Notes: generated by a model from the sequence alone, not told the origin. A stretch of DNA of 57,653 nucleotides from Gammaproteobacteria bacterium (GCA_030433275.1 JAUILK010000020.1:1-57653), one strand, 5' to 3'. Shown: positions 15,381-25,291, counted from the first letter of the stretch. Translations and numbers: made by a program.

Positions 15381-16802
15381 TCAGTTGCTTGATTGGCCAA
15401 ATAAGGCCGGGCGCCGCTGTGTGAAAGGTTCAATGCCCTGATAGGCATGAGCAGCCTGTAAGACCCACTCATCGCGGTGCCGCGGTCCTATTATTTGTAA
15501 CCCTACGGGCAGACCGGCGCGGGTAAACCCGCAGGGTACCGAAATCGCTGGTTGTCCGGTCATGTTGAACGGATAAGTAAAAGGAGTCCAGGAGGGCCAG
15601 CGCTCCTCCTGCCAGTCCGGGGGTACCTCCAGCCCGGCCTCGAAGGCGGCGATCGGCAACGTGGGGGTGAGCAGCAGTGCGTAGCGTTGATGAAATCGGT
15701 TCATGCGCTCGATTAGCGCAGCGCGCTCGTTGAGTGCCGCTAGATAATCCAGCATAGAGAGTTGTTCGGCCCACTCGGCCACCCCAATAAGTGCGGGATC
15801 CATCTCGCGGCGCTGTTTGGCCGGGATCGTCCTTAGCGCATTGGCCGCACCACTATAAAATAACCGATCGAATGCTTCCCGCGGATTCACGAAGCCGGGA
15901 TTCATTTCCTCGACATGGGCACCCAGATCCTCGAACCGTTTGACGGCAGTGGCGACCACCTCGGCCACCTCCGAGTCCACCTCGATGTAGCCCAGCGCTG
16001 GGCTGAATGCTATATGCCAGCCTTTGATACCGTCTGCCAGCGCGGCGACGAAATCGACTTCGGGCGGGGGCAGAGTAGTATCTCGGGCGTCCGACTCACA
16101 GATGACGTTCATCAGGCGAGCCGCGTCCTGTACGCTCCATGTCATCGGACCGGGGTGGGCAAGCTGCCCGAAGGGGCTTGCGGGCCAGAAAGGTACTCTT
16201 CCCTGAGTCGGTTTGAAGCCGACCATACCGCAGAAGCTGGCCGGGATTCGAATGGAGCCGCCGGCGTCGGTGCCAAGGGCAAGCGCGCCCATGCCCAGCG
16301 GCACGGCGGCGGCGCTGCCACCGCTCGAACCGCCCGCGCCCTTGGTGGGATCCCAGGGGTTGCGGGTCACACCACATAGGGGGCTGTCGGTGACACCTTT
16401 CCAACCGAACTCTGGGGTCGTGGTCTTACCCAGTGGGATGAAGCCGTGGCGGCGCAGACTCGCGACGGCCGGTGAATCGATGGGTGCCGGGCTATCATCG
16501 ATGATTTTGGAGCCTTTGCGGGTGGGCCAGCCGCGGAACATGAATACATCTTTGATCGCTACCGGTATGCCATCCAATAAGCCGAGGGCAGCCTTGCGGC
16601 GCCGACGCTCCTGGGCTCTGCGAGCTTCGGTACGTGTGGTCTGCTCGTCCAAGAAGCAGTAAGCGTTGACCGTCTCATTGTGCAGCTCGATTCGCTCCAG
16701 CGCCGCTTCGGCAACCTCCACGGGGGAGAGTTCGCCACGCTCGAACTCTTCCAGCACCTCTGTAGCCGTCAAGCCAGAAATTTCGTCAGTTATCGGGCTC
16801 AT
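15381..16802 (-). CDS. Amidase signature family hydrolase
   Basis: A 473-residue amide hydrolase of the amidase signature family (relatives include GatA, fatty-acid amidases and AtzF-like enzymes). The Ser-cisSer-Lys triad is K84 in DGIPVAIKDV, S159 in GAGGSSGGSAAAV and S183 in GTDAGGSIRIP; the 24-residue gap between the serines is as expected. GatA is unlikely because no gatB or gatC lies nearby. The ATG at 16802 starts four bases after the dehydrogenase stop and is preceded by GAGAGTGAG; an upstream frame extension runs inside that gene and has no similarity. Substrate unknown; context with dehydrogenases and aminotransferases suggests release of an amino compound from an amide. Confidence 0.85.
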   Translation of the reverse strand: MSPITDEISGLTATEVLEEFERGELSPVEVAEAALERIELHNETVNAYCFLDEQTTRTEARRAQERRRRKAALGLLDGIPVAIKDVFMFRGWPTRKGSKIIDDSPAPIDSPAVASLRRHGFIPLGKTTTPEFGWKGVTDSPLCGVTRNPWDPTKGAGGSSGGSAAAVPLGMGALALGTDAGGSIRIPASFCGMVGFKPTQGRVPFWPASPFGQLAHPGPMTWSVQDAARLMNVICESDARDTTLPPPEVDFVAALADGIKGWHIAFSPALGYIEVDSEVAEVVATAVKRFEDLGAHVEEMNPGFVNPREAFDRLFYSGAANALRTIPAKQRREMDPALIGVAEWAEQLSMLDYLAALNERAALIERMNRFHQRYALLLTPTLPIAAFEAGLEVPPDWQEERWPSWTPFTYPFNMTGQPAISVPCGFTRAGLPVGLQIIGPRHRDEWVLQAAHAYQGIEPFTQRRPALFGQSSN

Positions 16803-16806
16803 ATTC

Positions 16807-17802
16807 TCACTCTCTGGTTGCAGAAGCATAGCCGCGCCCTTTGTCGACCAAGTTGTGCAGCGGTTCTCCCCGATGCCAACGTTGGAATTGCTCGATAAAT
16901 TGCTCGACGAGCGCCTCGCGCCAGCCGAGAAAATCCCCGGCCATGTGAGCGGAGAGAACGGTGTTCGGTGCTTTCCAGAGCGGATGATCCGCTGGTAAGG
17001 GCTCTTCCTCGAAGACATCGAGAGCGGCACCGGCAATCCAACCTTCCTGCAGCGCCTGAAGCAAAGCATCAGTAACGACAATCGGGCCACGACCGACATT
17101 GATCAGGCGGGCCGAGCGTTGCATACAGCGCAACGCTGCAGTATCGAAGAGCCCCTGTGTTGCAGGAGTCAGCGGTGCAGCCACGACGACGAAGTCTGCG
17201 TACGGGAGCCGTGCATGCAGATCCTGGGCGGCGTAAACGGCTTCGAAGTCCGGGTCGGCTGTACGCTCGGTGCGGGCGATTCCTTCAGTTACCATGCCTA
17301 CGGCACCGGTCAAGCGCGCGATTTCCCGGCCGATGGCACCGGCGCCTACCACCAGGATACGTGTGCCTTGCACACGTTCGGTGTCGCGATGGCGCCACTC
17401 GTGGCGTTGCTGCAGTTCCCAATTGCGCTGAAAGCCCTTGGCGAAGGCAATGATCTGGCCGAGAACATACTCTGCGATCGCCCGATCAAAGACCCCGCGT
17501 GCGTTGGTCAATTCGATATCGCTTGTGCGTACTTCCGGGATGAGTACGGCATCCACACCGGCGCTGGTGGTATGGATCCACTGCAGGCGGTCCGCCGCCG
17601 GCCAGGCGCTGCGTAAGGCGTCCGTGCGGAAGTCAGTAACGCACAGGATATGGGTTCCCGCTAGGGCCGCGCGCAAGGATTCGGCGTCCCAGGCCTCGCG
17701 TAGTGTGGCCACCTCGGTGAGGCGTTCAATACCTGGTGGCAGGGTGTCTCCCGGGGCGATCAGGACGGTGATCACGGGTGTCTCGGGAGCAGTTTGTGCC
17801 AT
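16807..17802 (-). CDS. D-isomer-specific 2-hydroxyacid dehydrogenase
   Basis: A 331-residue NAD-dependent dehydrogenase of the D-2-hydroxyacid family (phosphoglycerate, glyoxylate/hydroxypyruvate and lactate relatives). The nucleotide-binding loop is VVGAGAIGREIA near residue 150. The catalytic Arg is in INVGRGPIV, the Glu in DVFEEEPLP and the His in VLSAHMAGD, so the Arg-Glu-His triad is intact. It is the first gene of a leftward trio with the amidase and the aldehyde dehydrogenase; only four bases separate it from the amidase. Its promoter must lie in the 17803-17989 divergent gap shared with the class I aminotransferase. The substrate is not evident. Confidence 0.88.
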   Translation of the reverse strand: MAQTAPETPVITVLIAPGDTLPPGIERLTEVATLREAWDAESLRAALAGTHILCVTDFRTDALRSAWPAADRLQWIHTTSAGVDAVLIPEVRTSDIELTNARGVFDRAIAEYVLGQIIAFAKGFQRNWELQQRHEWRHRDTERVQGTRILVVGAGAIGREIARLTGAVGMVTEGIARTERTADPDFEAVYAAQDLHARLPYADFVVVAAPLTPATQGLFDTAALRCMQRSARLINVGRGPIVVTDALLQALQEGWIAGAALDVFEEEPLPADHPLWKAPNTVLSAHMAGDFLGWREALVEQFIEQFQRWHRGEPLHNLVDKGRGYASATRE

Positions 17803-17989
17803 GTCCGTATGTCTCCTAAAGATAGGCGATATAAACTACCCTTTGTTTCGACGTTACCTAGCCCTTCATGCCCCGGTCAACTACTCGTCGGCGCGTTTTT
17901 GCGACAGCTTGACCGGCATTACCTTCACGGCCTAGTCTCAAACTTGGGCACGTTCAGAGTATCGGAGCTTGTGGAAGAGGTGGTTTGCA

Positions 17990-19201
17990 ATGGCCGAGAG
18001 CGCCCGTCTGCTCGATATCGATCAATACGACCCCATGGGGGGGCGATTATTCAGCCCGTCACTACAAGCGATACCGATGCCAGGTATTCGCCGCATGATC
18101 AATACTGCGGCGAAGATGGACAATGTGCTGCATTTGTCCATTGGACAACCGGATTTCCCAACCCCGCGGCATATCGTTGATGCCCACATACAGGCGCTTG
18201 AGGCCGGCCAGACAGGTTATACGCTCGATGCTGGCCTACCGGAGCTGCTCAGCGCGCTCAAGGACTATTACAGCGCCCGGTACGGGCGTGAGCTTACCGA
18301 AGATAATTTCATCGTCACTACTGGCGCCACAGAGGCCATGTATTTGGCCCTGAGCGCCACGGCCGCACCAGGGCGACAGTTCATCGTCACTGATCCGACT
18401 TTCGTGCTCTATGCGCCGCTCATTCGCATGAACGGCGGTGAGGTGAAGGTCATCCCCACCCGCGCCGAGCATGGTCATCAGATCGATCCGCAAGAGGTGA
18501 TCGACGCCATTAGCATGCGGACTTTCGCCATCGTTCTCAATTCACCGAGTAATCCGACCGGGACCGTCTATCCGCGTGAGACGGTGGAAGCAATCGTCCA
18601 AGAAGCCGCTTACCGTGGGATCTACGTTTTCAGTGACGAAGTCTATGATCATCTTCTCCTTGATGACATGGAGTACCCGAGCGTTATTCGCTGCACCTCG
18701 GATCTCGATCACATCATGGCAATCAGTAGTTTTTCCAAGACTTTCAGCATGGCTGGTTTGAGAATCGGCTGGATCATCTCCAGCCAAGGTGCCATCAAGA
18801 AGCTGCGCCGCTACCACATGTTCACTACCACTGTTGCCAACACCCCGGCCCAGTGGGCCGGGGTGGCGGCGTTGCGCGGCGATCGCGGCTGTGTCGACGA
18901 TATGGTGGCTGAATACCGCCGCCGGCGCGATCGGGTAGTGCATTTGGTTAGCGAAACACCTCATTTGACCGGCTACTGGCCGCAGGGTGCTTTCTACATT
19001 TTCCCGTCGCTACCCCCACGCACCGACGGCTCTTTGCTGGCGCTGCGAATGCTCGAAGAAACCGGTGTGTGTGTGATCCCTGGGGATGCCTTTGGGGACA
19101 CGTGCAGCAATGCGATCCGCATCAGCTACTCTAACTCCATGGAGCGGATCGAAGAGGCGTTCGAGCGCATCATTCCTTGGATGGCGCGGCAGCGTATCTG
19201 A
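17990..19201 (+). CDS. Class I/II pyridoxal-phosphate aminotransferase
   Basis: A 403-residue fold-type I aminotransferase of the aspartate/aromatic group. Signature segments are LSIGQPDFPTP, GYTLDAGLPEL, the NSPSNPTGTVY asparagine loop, SDEVYDHLL, the Schiff-base lysine K250 in SSFSKTFSMAGLRIGW, and the carboxylate-binding arginine in NAIRISYSN. ATG 17990 follows GGAAGAGGTGG at a suitable distance; an in-frame TTG at 17969 overlaps that ribosome site and is rejected. It is transcribed divergently from the hydroxyacid dehydrogenase and converges on the GNAT-nitrilase gene with 21 bases between stops. Donor and acceptor cannot be assigned; it could feed a 2-oxo acid to the neighbouring dehydrogenase. 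Confidence 0.87.
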   Translation: MAESARLLDIDQYDPMGGRLFSPSLQAIPMPGIRRMINTAAKMDNVLHLSIGQPDFPTPRHIVDAHIQALEAGQTGYTLDAGLPELLSALKDYYSARYGRELTEDNFIVTTGATEAMYLALSATAAPGRQFIVTDPTFVLYAPLIRMNGGEVKVIPTRAEHGHQIDPQEVIDAISMRTFAIVLNSPSNPTGTVYPRETVEAIVQEAAYRGIYVFSDEVYDHLLLDDMEYPSVIRCTSDLDHIMAISSFSKTFSMAGLRIGWIISSQGAIKKLRRYHMFTTTVANTPAQWAGVAALRGDRGCVDDMVAEYRRRRDRVVHLVSETPHLTGYWPQGAFYIFPSLPPRTDGSLLALRMLEETGVCVIPGDAFGDTCSNAIRISYSNSMERIEEAFERIIPWMARQRI

Positions 19202-19222
19202 GGGTTTTACCGCCGGTGGGGA

Positions 19223-20791
19223 TCATTCGTTCTCATGGTCGAGCCACTCGATTCGGTAGAGATCAAGTCGCCGATCCTTGATATTGCGTACCGAGCCTTC
19301 GGCACGTAACGTCTTAAGCTTATCCATATCGAGATCGACGATCAGAGTCATTTCGGTATTGGGTGTGCTTTCTGCCACGATGCCGTCATGAGGGAAGGCG
19401 AACTCTGTCGGTGAGAACACGGCCGCTTGCGAGTACTGAATCTCGATATTCTCCACCTGGGGTAGATTGCCGACGCTGCCGGTGATGGCGACATAACATT
19501 CGTTTTCGATTGCCCGTGCCTGGGCGCAGCGGCGCACACGCAAATAGGCGTTGTTGGTATCGGTCCAGAATGGCACAAACAGCAACTGCATGCCTTGATC
19601 CGCCAGTAGACGCCCGAGTTCGGGAAATTCGACGTCGTAACAGATAAGAATTCCGATCTTGGCAACATCGGTATCGATCACGCGCAAGAATTCACCGCCT
19701 TGCACGCCCCAGTAAAAACGCTCGTCCGGGGTGGCATGCAGTTTATACTGATTGGCCGTGGTGCCGTCGCGGCGGCATAGGTAGGCTACGTTGTAGAGCT
19801 TGTTCTTCTCATAGACCGGCATGCTGCCGCAGATGATGTTTGTGTTGTAGCTTACCGCTAATCCGAGCATGGCCTCGCGCATTTCATCAGTATAGCGAGC
19901 GAGTCCACGCATCGCCTCGGCCGGTTCGTCTTGGTTGAATTGGGCCAGGAGCGGGGCGTTAAAGAGTTCGGGGAAGAGGATCAGGTCACAGTTGTATCCA
20001 GCCAGGGCGTCAATGAAAAACTCCACCTGCGTCATCAGATCGTCGAGTCCCTCCACTCGGCGCATCTGCCATTGCACGGTTCCCACGCGAACGGTCTTTT
20101 TGCGTCCCCCAATCAGTGGTGTTCGTTCGGCTTCGTAGAAGATGTTGTCCCATTGCACGAGTGTGGCAAAGGCACGTGATTCCAAATCTTCGGGCAGGTA
20201 GCCGGTGATGATACGCCGAATATGGAAATCGTTGGCGAGCTGGAACGAGAGGATCGGGTCATGCAACTCGCGGAGCTTGACCAACTCGATATAACGCTCT
20301 GGTGTTAGCTCTTGAGCGTGTTTCTGATAGCCGGGGATACGGCCGCCGGCTACGATCGCGCGTAGATTGAGTTTGCGGCAGAGTTCCTTGCGGGCATCAT
20401 AGAGGCGCCGGCCGAGGCGCATGTCCCGATAATCCGGGTGGACGAATACATCCACGCCGTAGAGCACATCCCCGTTCGGATCATGGTTGGTGAGAAAGCC
20501 ATGATCCGTGATCTCCTGGTAGGTGTGTTTGTCGCCGAAGCGGCCGTATTCCACGACCATGGAAATGGCGGCGGCGATCACGCGGCCGTTGTCCTCGATG
20601 CAAATCTGCCCCTCGGGGAAACGGTTGATCTGGGCGGAAAATTGTTTCCGGCTCCAGGCGCCGCCGAGATTGGAGTAGACATGGTCCATAATCTGTTTGA
20701 TATCTGGATAATCGGATAGACGCAGATTCCGAAGACGCAGATGATGTTCTTCGATATCGCCCCGACGAGTGTGTTCTGCTTCGGTTGGCAT
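19223..20791 (-). CDS. Bifunctional GNAT acetyltransferase / carbon-nitrogen hydrolase
   Basis: A 522-residue two-domain protein. Residues about 15-215 are a GNAT domain (VDVFVHPDYRDMRLGRRLYDAR resembles the acetyl-CoA pyrophosphate loop, written here as two adjoining parts VDVFVHPDYRD and MRLGRRLYDAR). Residues about 230-515 are a nitrilase-superfamily domain with the Glu-Lys-Cys triad in LFPELFN, QYKLHATPDE and ICYDVEFPE. Such fusions, related to B. subtilis YhcX, are widespread but their substrate is poorly defined. No strong ribosome site precedes the ATG at 20791. It adds a second amide-cleaving activity beside the amidase in this block, although separate transcription makes a shared pathway only a possibility. 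Confidence 0.88.
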   Translation of the reverse strand: MPTEAEHTRRGDIEEHHLRLRNLRLSDYPDIKQIMDHVYSNLGGAWSRKQFSAQINRFPEGQICIEDNGRVIAAAISMVVEYGRFGDKHTYQEITDHGFLTNHDPNGDVLYGVDVFVHPDYRDMRLGRRLYDARKELCRKLNLRAIVAGGRIPGYQKHAQELTPERYIELVKLRELHDPILSFQLANDFHIRRIITGYLPEDLESRAFATLVQWDNIFYEAERTPLIGGRKKTVRVGTVQWQMRRVEGLDDLMTQVEFFIDALAGYNCDLILFPELFNAPLLAQFNQDEPAEAMRGLARYTDEMREAMLGLAVSYNTNIICGSMPVYEKNKLYNVAYLCRRDGTTANQYKLHATPDERFYWGVQGGEFLRVIDTDVAKIGILICYDVEFPELGRLLADQGMQLLFVPFWTDTNNAYLRVRRCAQARAIENECYVAITGSVGNLPQVENIEIQYSQAAVFSPTEFAFPHDGIVAESTPNTEMTLIVDLDMDKLKTLRAEGSVRNIKDRRLDLYRIEWLDHENE

Positions 20792-20928
20792 AGTCGATCA
20801 GTTGTATTGAGCTAGGGTATCGGGTTGCAGGCACGCTTTAAGCGCAGCATAGCATGTTGCCTGTGGCGAGGAGTTGGGCTGTGTAACCGGAGTGCATCGG
20901 CCTGACGGTTAGCAGGGGAGGTGCGGTT

Positions 20929-21330
20929 ATGAATAAGCCATTGACCCCCGGGGAGCGTCGGGAGCTACAACGTCGGCTCGAGGATGACTACAAGGCGTTA
21001 TGCGCGAGCGTGCGTGAGGAGCTCCTGAACGCCGATCAGAACACCTACGCGGTGTTGGCGGATAAAGTACCCGATCTGGGCGACGCATCGGTTGCCGATC
21101 TGCTGGTCGATTTGGATATCGCGGAAATCGATCGGCACGTGCGCGAAATCCAGCGCATCGAGGCCGCATTGCGGAAACTCGTAGATGGAAGCTACGGATA
21201 TTGTGTTGATTGCGGCGATGCTATTTCCGTACAACGGCTCCAGGTAAACCCGGCAGTGGCGCGTTGCTATGTCTGTCAAACCCGGTTCGAACAGGGAGAG
21301 ATCGGCGGCGCTTACCCGCCGACCTTGTGA
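20929..21330 (+). CDS. TraR/DksA family zinc-finger protein
   Basis: A 133-residue DksA-like protein. The N-terminal half is charged helical coiled coil, and the C-terminal half holds a four-cysteine zinc finger: CVDCG followed by CYVCQ with about 18 residues between. DksA-type proteins enter the RNA polymerase secondary channel and, with ppGpp, alter promoter output. The coiled-coil tip here lacks the clear DxxDxA motif of true DksA, so this is a paralogue of uncertain activity. A strong ribosome site AGGGGAGG precedes ATG 20929. It is divergent from the GNAT-nitrilase gene and convergent with aroB. Confidence 0.8.
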   Translation: MNKPLTPGERRELQRRLEDDYKALCASVREELLNADQNTYAVLADKVPDLGDASVADLLVDLDIAEIDRHVREIQRIEAALRKLVDGSYGYCVDCGDAISVQRLQVNPAVARCYVCQTRFEQGEIGGAYPPTL

Positions 21331-21387
21331 TTCAGTGGGGTTGATCGCAACCAGAGCGCCGAAGTGGTTTGGTGAGCCCGGTTGGGA

Positions 21388-22506
21388 TCATTCCATAGCG
21401 GCTGCTGCGGTGAAATGTTCCAGTGTTGCGGTGAGTGCCTGATCGTCGAACGCCTCGGTGACCACAGCGCTGCCGATGCCTTCGAGCAAAACCAGGCGCA
21501 GCCGCCCGCCGCTTGCCTTCTTGTCGATGCTCATAAGCTTACGCAGCGTGTCGGGAGACAAGGGGGGGGGTGAAACGGGCAGGCCGGCCGCTTGGATCAA
21601 GGACTCTGTGCGTTCAAAGGCCTTTGCGGTCATCCAGCCCATGCTCGTCGATAGGTGAGCGGCCATGCACATGCCGACGGCCACCGCCTCGCCATGCAGC
21701 CATTCGCGATAGCCGGTTGCCGTTTCGATGGCGTGGCCAAAGGTATGCCCCAGGTTGAGCAAAGCCCTCTGACCGGATTCGCGTTCGTCGGCTGCGACCA
21801 CAAAGGCTTTGTTGCGGCAGGATTGCTCGATGATGTACATCAAAGCCTCCGGATCGCGTGCCAACACCCGTGTCAGATGACGTTCCAGCCACTGGAAAAA
21901 CGCGTAGTCTTGGATCAGTCCATATTTGATGACTTCGGCGATACCGGCGTGGAATTCACGTTCCGGTAAAGTGCCCAACGTGGCGGTGTCCGCCAGCACG
22001 CAGCGCGGTTGGTGGAAGGCTCCGATCATGTTCTTGCCGTGCGGATGGTTTACGCCGGTTTTGCCGCCCACCGCCGAGTCCACCAGGGCAAGCAACGTCG
22101 TAGGTATTTGGATAAAATGCACACCACGCTGATAGGTGGCGGCTACGAACCCTGTTATGTCGCCTACGACGCCGCCGCCTAGGCCCACCAGTGTGGCCGA
22201 GCGGTTGAAACCCCGATCAAGTAGGGCATCGTAGATGCGCAAGGTCGTCTCCAGAGTCTTGTACTGTTCACCATCGGGCAGGATGACTTGGCCGAGATCG
22301 AAACCGGCCAAGGCGGTGCAGACCCGCTCAAGGTAGAGCGGAGCGACCGTTTCATTGGTGACCACAAGCACTTGGGTGCCGGGTATGTGTCGGCGCAGTA
22401 GCTCGGCCTCATCCAGCAGACCTTGGTCGATATAGATGGGGTAGGAGCGGTCCTTCAGGTCGACGTGAACGGTGTGGCCGGAATGGCTGGTCTGGCGATT
22501 AGGCAC
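21388..22506 (-). CDS. aroB: 3-dehydroquinate synthase
   Basis: Second step of the shikimate pathway: converts DAHP to 3-dehydroquinate using NAD and a metal. From GTG 22506 the product has 372 residues (E. coli 362). Family segments are [47 protein letters not shown], the metal-ligand regions AEVIKYG and [12 protein letters not shown], and HGEAVAVGM. The GTG lies eight bases inside aroK, with GGAGA upstream; longer in-frame extensions fall fully within aroK and are unlikely. The order pilQ-aroK-aroB is classical for gammaproteobacteria. Confidence 0.96.
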   Translation of the reverse strand: MPNRQTSHSGHTVHVDLKDRSYPIYIDQGLLDEAELLRRHIPGTQVLVVTNETVAPLYLERVCTALAGFDLGQVILPDGEQYKTLETTLRIYDALLDRGFNRSATLVGLGGGVVGDITGFVAATYQRGVHFIQIPTTLLALVDSAVGGKTGVNHPHGKNMIGAFHQPRCVLADTATLGTLPEREFHAGIAEVIKYGLIQDYAFFQWLERHLTRVLARDPEALMYIIEQSCRNKAFVVAADERESGQRALLNLGHTFGHAIETATGYREWLHGEAVAVGMCMAAHLSTSMGWMTAKAFERTESLIQAAGLPVSPPPLSPDTLRKLMSIDKKASGGRLRLVLLEGIGSAVVTEAFDDQALTATLEHFTAAAAME

Positions 22507-23023
22507 GCACGCGCTCTCCGAGTCGTTGGATGATCTTGTCGGCAATTGCTGCAATGGTGCCATGATCCGTATCCACGGTGATATCCGCGAGCGTTTCATA
22601 AAGCGGGGTCCGCTCGAGCATCAGTGCCTGCAGGCGTGCCCGTGGGTCTTCGGTCTGCAATAGCGGCCGGTTGCTGTGTCGGGTTCGGATAAGCTGGGTG
22701 TCGATGCGGGTACGCAGGTAGACGGTAACGCCCCTCTCACGCAAACAGGTGCGATTGTGCTCGCGTAGCACAGCGCCTCCTCCAGTCGCCAAAACAATGC
22801 CAACGTGCTGAGTCAATTCCTGCAATACGGCTTCCTCGCGCGCGCGAAAGCCGATCTCGCCTTCGACGTCGAAAATCCGCGCGATATCGACGCCGGTACG
22901 CTCCTCGAGCACCCGATCGGAGTCTAAAAAACGTCGTCCCAGCCGTTGGGCCAAGACTCGGCCCAGCGCGCTTTTGCCGGCCCCCATGGGGCCGATCAAG
23001 AAGACTCGTTCCGCGCTCGACAT
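22499..23023 (-). CDS. aroK: Shikimate kinase
   Basis: Phosphorylates shikimate at the 3-hydroxyl with ATP. The 174-residue length is typical. The P-loop is GPMGAGKS at 11-18; the shikimate-binding Asp and Arg lie in [13 protein letters not shown] and FRAREE, the GGGAV glycine loop follows, and the lid is near RPLLQ. It begins about 100 bases after pilQ stops and overlaps aroB by eight bases. On its own strand a TATAAT hexamer (23056 down to 23051) lies about 30 bases before the start and could be part of a local promoter, though no matching -35 is clear. Confidence 0.95.
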   Translation of the reverse strand: MSSAERVFLIGPMGAGKSALGRVLAQRLGRRFLDSDRVLEERTGVDIARIFDVEGEIGFRAREEAVLQELTQHVGIVLATGGGAVLREHNRTCLRERGVTVYLRTRIDTQLIRTRHSNRPLLQTEDPRARLQALMLERTPLYETLADITVDTDHGTIAAIADKIIQRLGERVRA

Positions 23024-23124
23024 TCAGCCTCCACCGCGACTAAACGATCTATTATAGCCATGGCGCGGCACTTGTGCGCGCAAGTACCAGGGCAGCAGTC
23101 AGGGGCCCGCTAGGCGATCCGACC

Positions 23125-25242
23125 CTATCGGTAGAGCGCCATGTTCTCCTTGAGAATTTTAGGCGTGACGAAAATCAGTAGTTCGCTGTTGTTGTTGACG
23201 CGCACGGTGTTGCGGAACAGCCAACCCAGCAGTGGCAGCTCACCGAAAAAGGGTATCCGATTTATCGTGCGGTTCTTGGTCCGCTCGTATACGCCGCCCA
23301 GCACGATGGTCTCGCCGTTGCTTACCAACACCTGAGTACCCACGGCCTGGGTATTGATTGCTGGCCCCGCGGTGGTTTCCTCGCCGCGGCTGTCTTTGGT
23401 GACCTGCAGCTCGAGCAGGATTCGATCATCGGGGGTAATCTGAGGTGTCACTGTAAGCCCGAGCACCGCCTCCTTGAACTGGACACTAGTGGCGCCACTG
23501 GAGGTGGCTTGTTGGAAGGGGATTTGCACACCCTGCTTGATGTAGGCTTCTTTTTGATTGGTCGTGATTACGCGCGGGCTGGAGATGACATCCCCTCGGT
23601 TTTCGCTTTCCATGGCGGAAAGCTCGAGCTGGAGCAGATAGCTGCCGATCTTGCCTACCGCGAGTCCGATCGAGCCGGCCGCCGCAGTGACCGGAAGATC
23701 GACCAGTAGCCCCTCGTTGCCGCTGCCGGCCGGAACCTCGAAACCTGTCGACTGGCCAAAATTGACGTCACCGGGCTGCTTGCCGCCGATGACCGCACCG
23801 TGGTCGCTGGTGCCGAAATTGCTCTGGTTGCGGCTGTAGCCGAAGCGCACCCCCAATTCGTTGGTGAAATCGTCGTTGGCGATCACTACCCGCGACTCGA
23901 TGAGCACTTGGCGCACTGGGATGTCGAGTTTGCTCGCCAGCCGCCGGATGTCATCCAGATTCCGCTCGGTGTCGCGGATAATAAGCGTGTTGGTGCGTTC
24001 ATCGACGTTGACTGTGCCACGATCAGAGAGTAAGGAGCGGCCTTTTTGGCCGCTGCCCAGGATAAGCTGGGCGAGGTCTTGGGCCTTGGCGTAATTGATC
24101 TGGATAAACTCCGATTGCAAAGGGGCGAGCTGCTGGATTTGCTGCTTGGCTTGCAATTCCAGCTTCTCGCGGGCGGCGATTTCCGCGGCCGGTGCCACGA
24201 GCATGACGTTGCCGGTCTGGCGTTGGTCGAGGCCCTTGGTTTTGAGGATGATATCCAGCGCCTGGTCCCAGGGCACATTCTGCAACCGCAGCGTAATGTT
24301 GCCTGTGACGCTGTCGCTGACCACCAGGTTGGTGCCAGTGAAATCGGCGAGCAATTGCAGCACGGAACGTACGGTAATGTCCTGGAAATTCAGTGATAAA
24401 CGCTCTCCGGTGTATTGGAAGGCCTTTTTTTGTTGCTGTTTTTGCTCTGCTGTGGATATCGGTCTGATCTCGATGGTGAACGTGTTGTCGGCTTGATAGG
24501 CGATCTGATCGTAGGTGCCGGTCGGCGCGATGGTGATGCGCGCCGAATCTCCACGCTGAGTCGTGGCGATGGTTTGCACCGGTGTGGCGAAATCGGTGAC
24601 ATCGAGACGGCGCTGTAGCCGTTCTGGAACTGCCGTACGCATGAAATTAGCCACTACTTTCCCGCCTTCCTGGCGCACATCCACGGCGGTGGAGGGGTCG
24701 GAGAAGTTGACTACGACTTTTCCTGCGCCACCGTCGCCGCGCTGGAAGTCGATTTTGGTGATCCGATTTTCGCTCGCGCCCGCCGCGTTCGAAGAGCTAG
24801 AGGATTGCGCCGCGGTTATCATAGCTGTGGGCTGTTGCAGCAGAATGTGGAATTTGTTGCCATCCACTTGGGTCATATAGGGAACCATCTGCGAGAGCGC
24901 GATGACCACGCGCGTGCGGTTGCCGGCCTCGGCGGTGGTGACCGAGTTGATCGCGCCAATGCCGATGTCCACGCTGCGCTGCGCGAGCGCGCTGCGAGTC
25001 CCCATGAAATCGAGTGCTATGCGGGCTGGGTTGCTGGTTTTGAAAGTTTTCGGCGGCGTTGCTGGCTGGTCGAGCGTCAGCGTGAGTTCGACCCGATTGC
25101 CCGGCAAGGCCGAATAGTCGAGCTGACGCAGAATATTTCCCGCCGCTTGTGCGTCTTGGGCCGCGCCGATGAGCAACAGCAACATGAGCAGCAGCGGCCA
25201 GGCGACAGGCGACGCGAGCGCTCTGATCGATATCATCCTCAT
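23125..25242 (-). CDS. pilQ: Type IV pilus secretin PilQ
   Basis: Outer-membrane channel through which the type IV pilus emerges. From ATG 25242 it has 705 residues: a signal peptide with a Leu-rich core ending near AQDAQA, two AMIN (peptidoglycan-binding) domains to about residue 240, an STN domain (LSLNFQDITVRSVLQLLADF), a secretin N1 domain, and the C-terminal secretin barrel with VLGLTVTPQITPDDRI and a final LIFVTPKIL. The start at 25242 is chosen for the GGGGGGAA ribosome site just before it; an in-frame ATG at 25272 has none and gives an unusual N-terminus. Last gene of pilMNOPQ, 49 bases after pilP. Confidence 0.96.
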   Translation of the reverse strand: MRMISIRALASPVAWPLLLMLLLLIGAAQDAQAAGNILRQLDYSALPGNRVELTLTLDQPATPPKTFKTSNPARIALDFMGTRSALAQRSVDIGIGAINSVTTAEAGNRTRVVIALSQMVPYMTQVDGNKFHILLQQPTAMITAAQSSSSSNAAGASENRITKIDFQRGDGGAGKVVVNFSDPSTAVDVRQEGGKVVANFMRTAVPERLQRRLDVTDFATPVQTIATTQRGDSARITIAPTGTYDQIAYQADNTFTIEIRPISTAEQKQQQKKAFQYTGERLSLNFQDITVRSVLQLLADFTGTNLVVSDSVTGNITLRLQNVPWDQALDIILKTKGLDQRQTGNVMLVAPAAEIAAREKLELQAKQQIQQLAPLQSEFIQINYAKAQDLAQLILGSGQKGRSLLSDRGTVNVDERTNTLIIRDTERNLDDIRRLASKLDIPVRQVLIESRVVIANDDFTNELGVRFGYSRNQSNFGTSDHGAVIGGKQPGDVNFGQSTGFEVPAGSGNEGLLVDLPVTAAAGSIGLAVGKIGSYLLQLELSAMESENRGDVISSPRVITTNQKEAYIKQGVQIPFQQATSSGATSVQFKEAVLGLTVTPQITPDDRILLELQVTKDSRGEETTAGPAINTQAVGTQVLVSNGETIVLGGVYERTKNRTINRIPFFGELPLLGWLFRNTVRVNNNSELLIFVTPKILKENMALYR

Positions 25243-25291
25243 GGTTCCCCCCAATCCTTGGTGCTTGTTCATTTTTTACGACGCCGCACTG

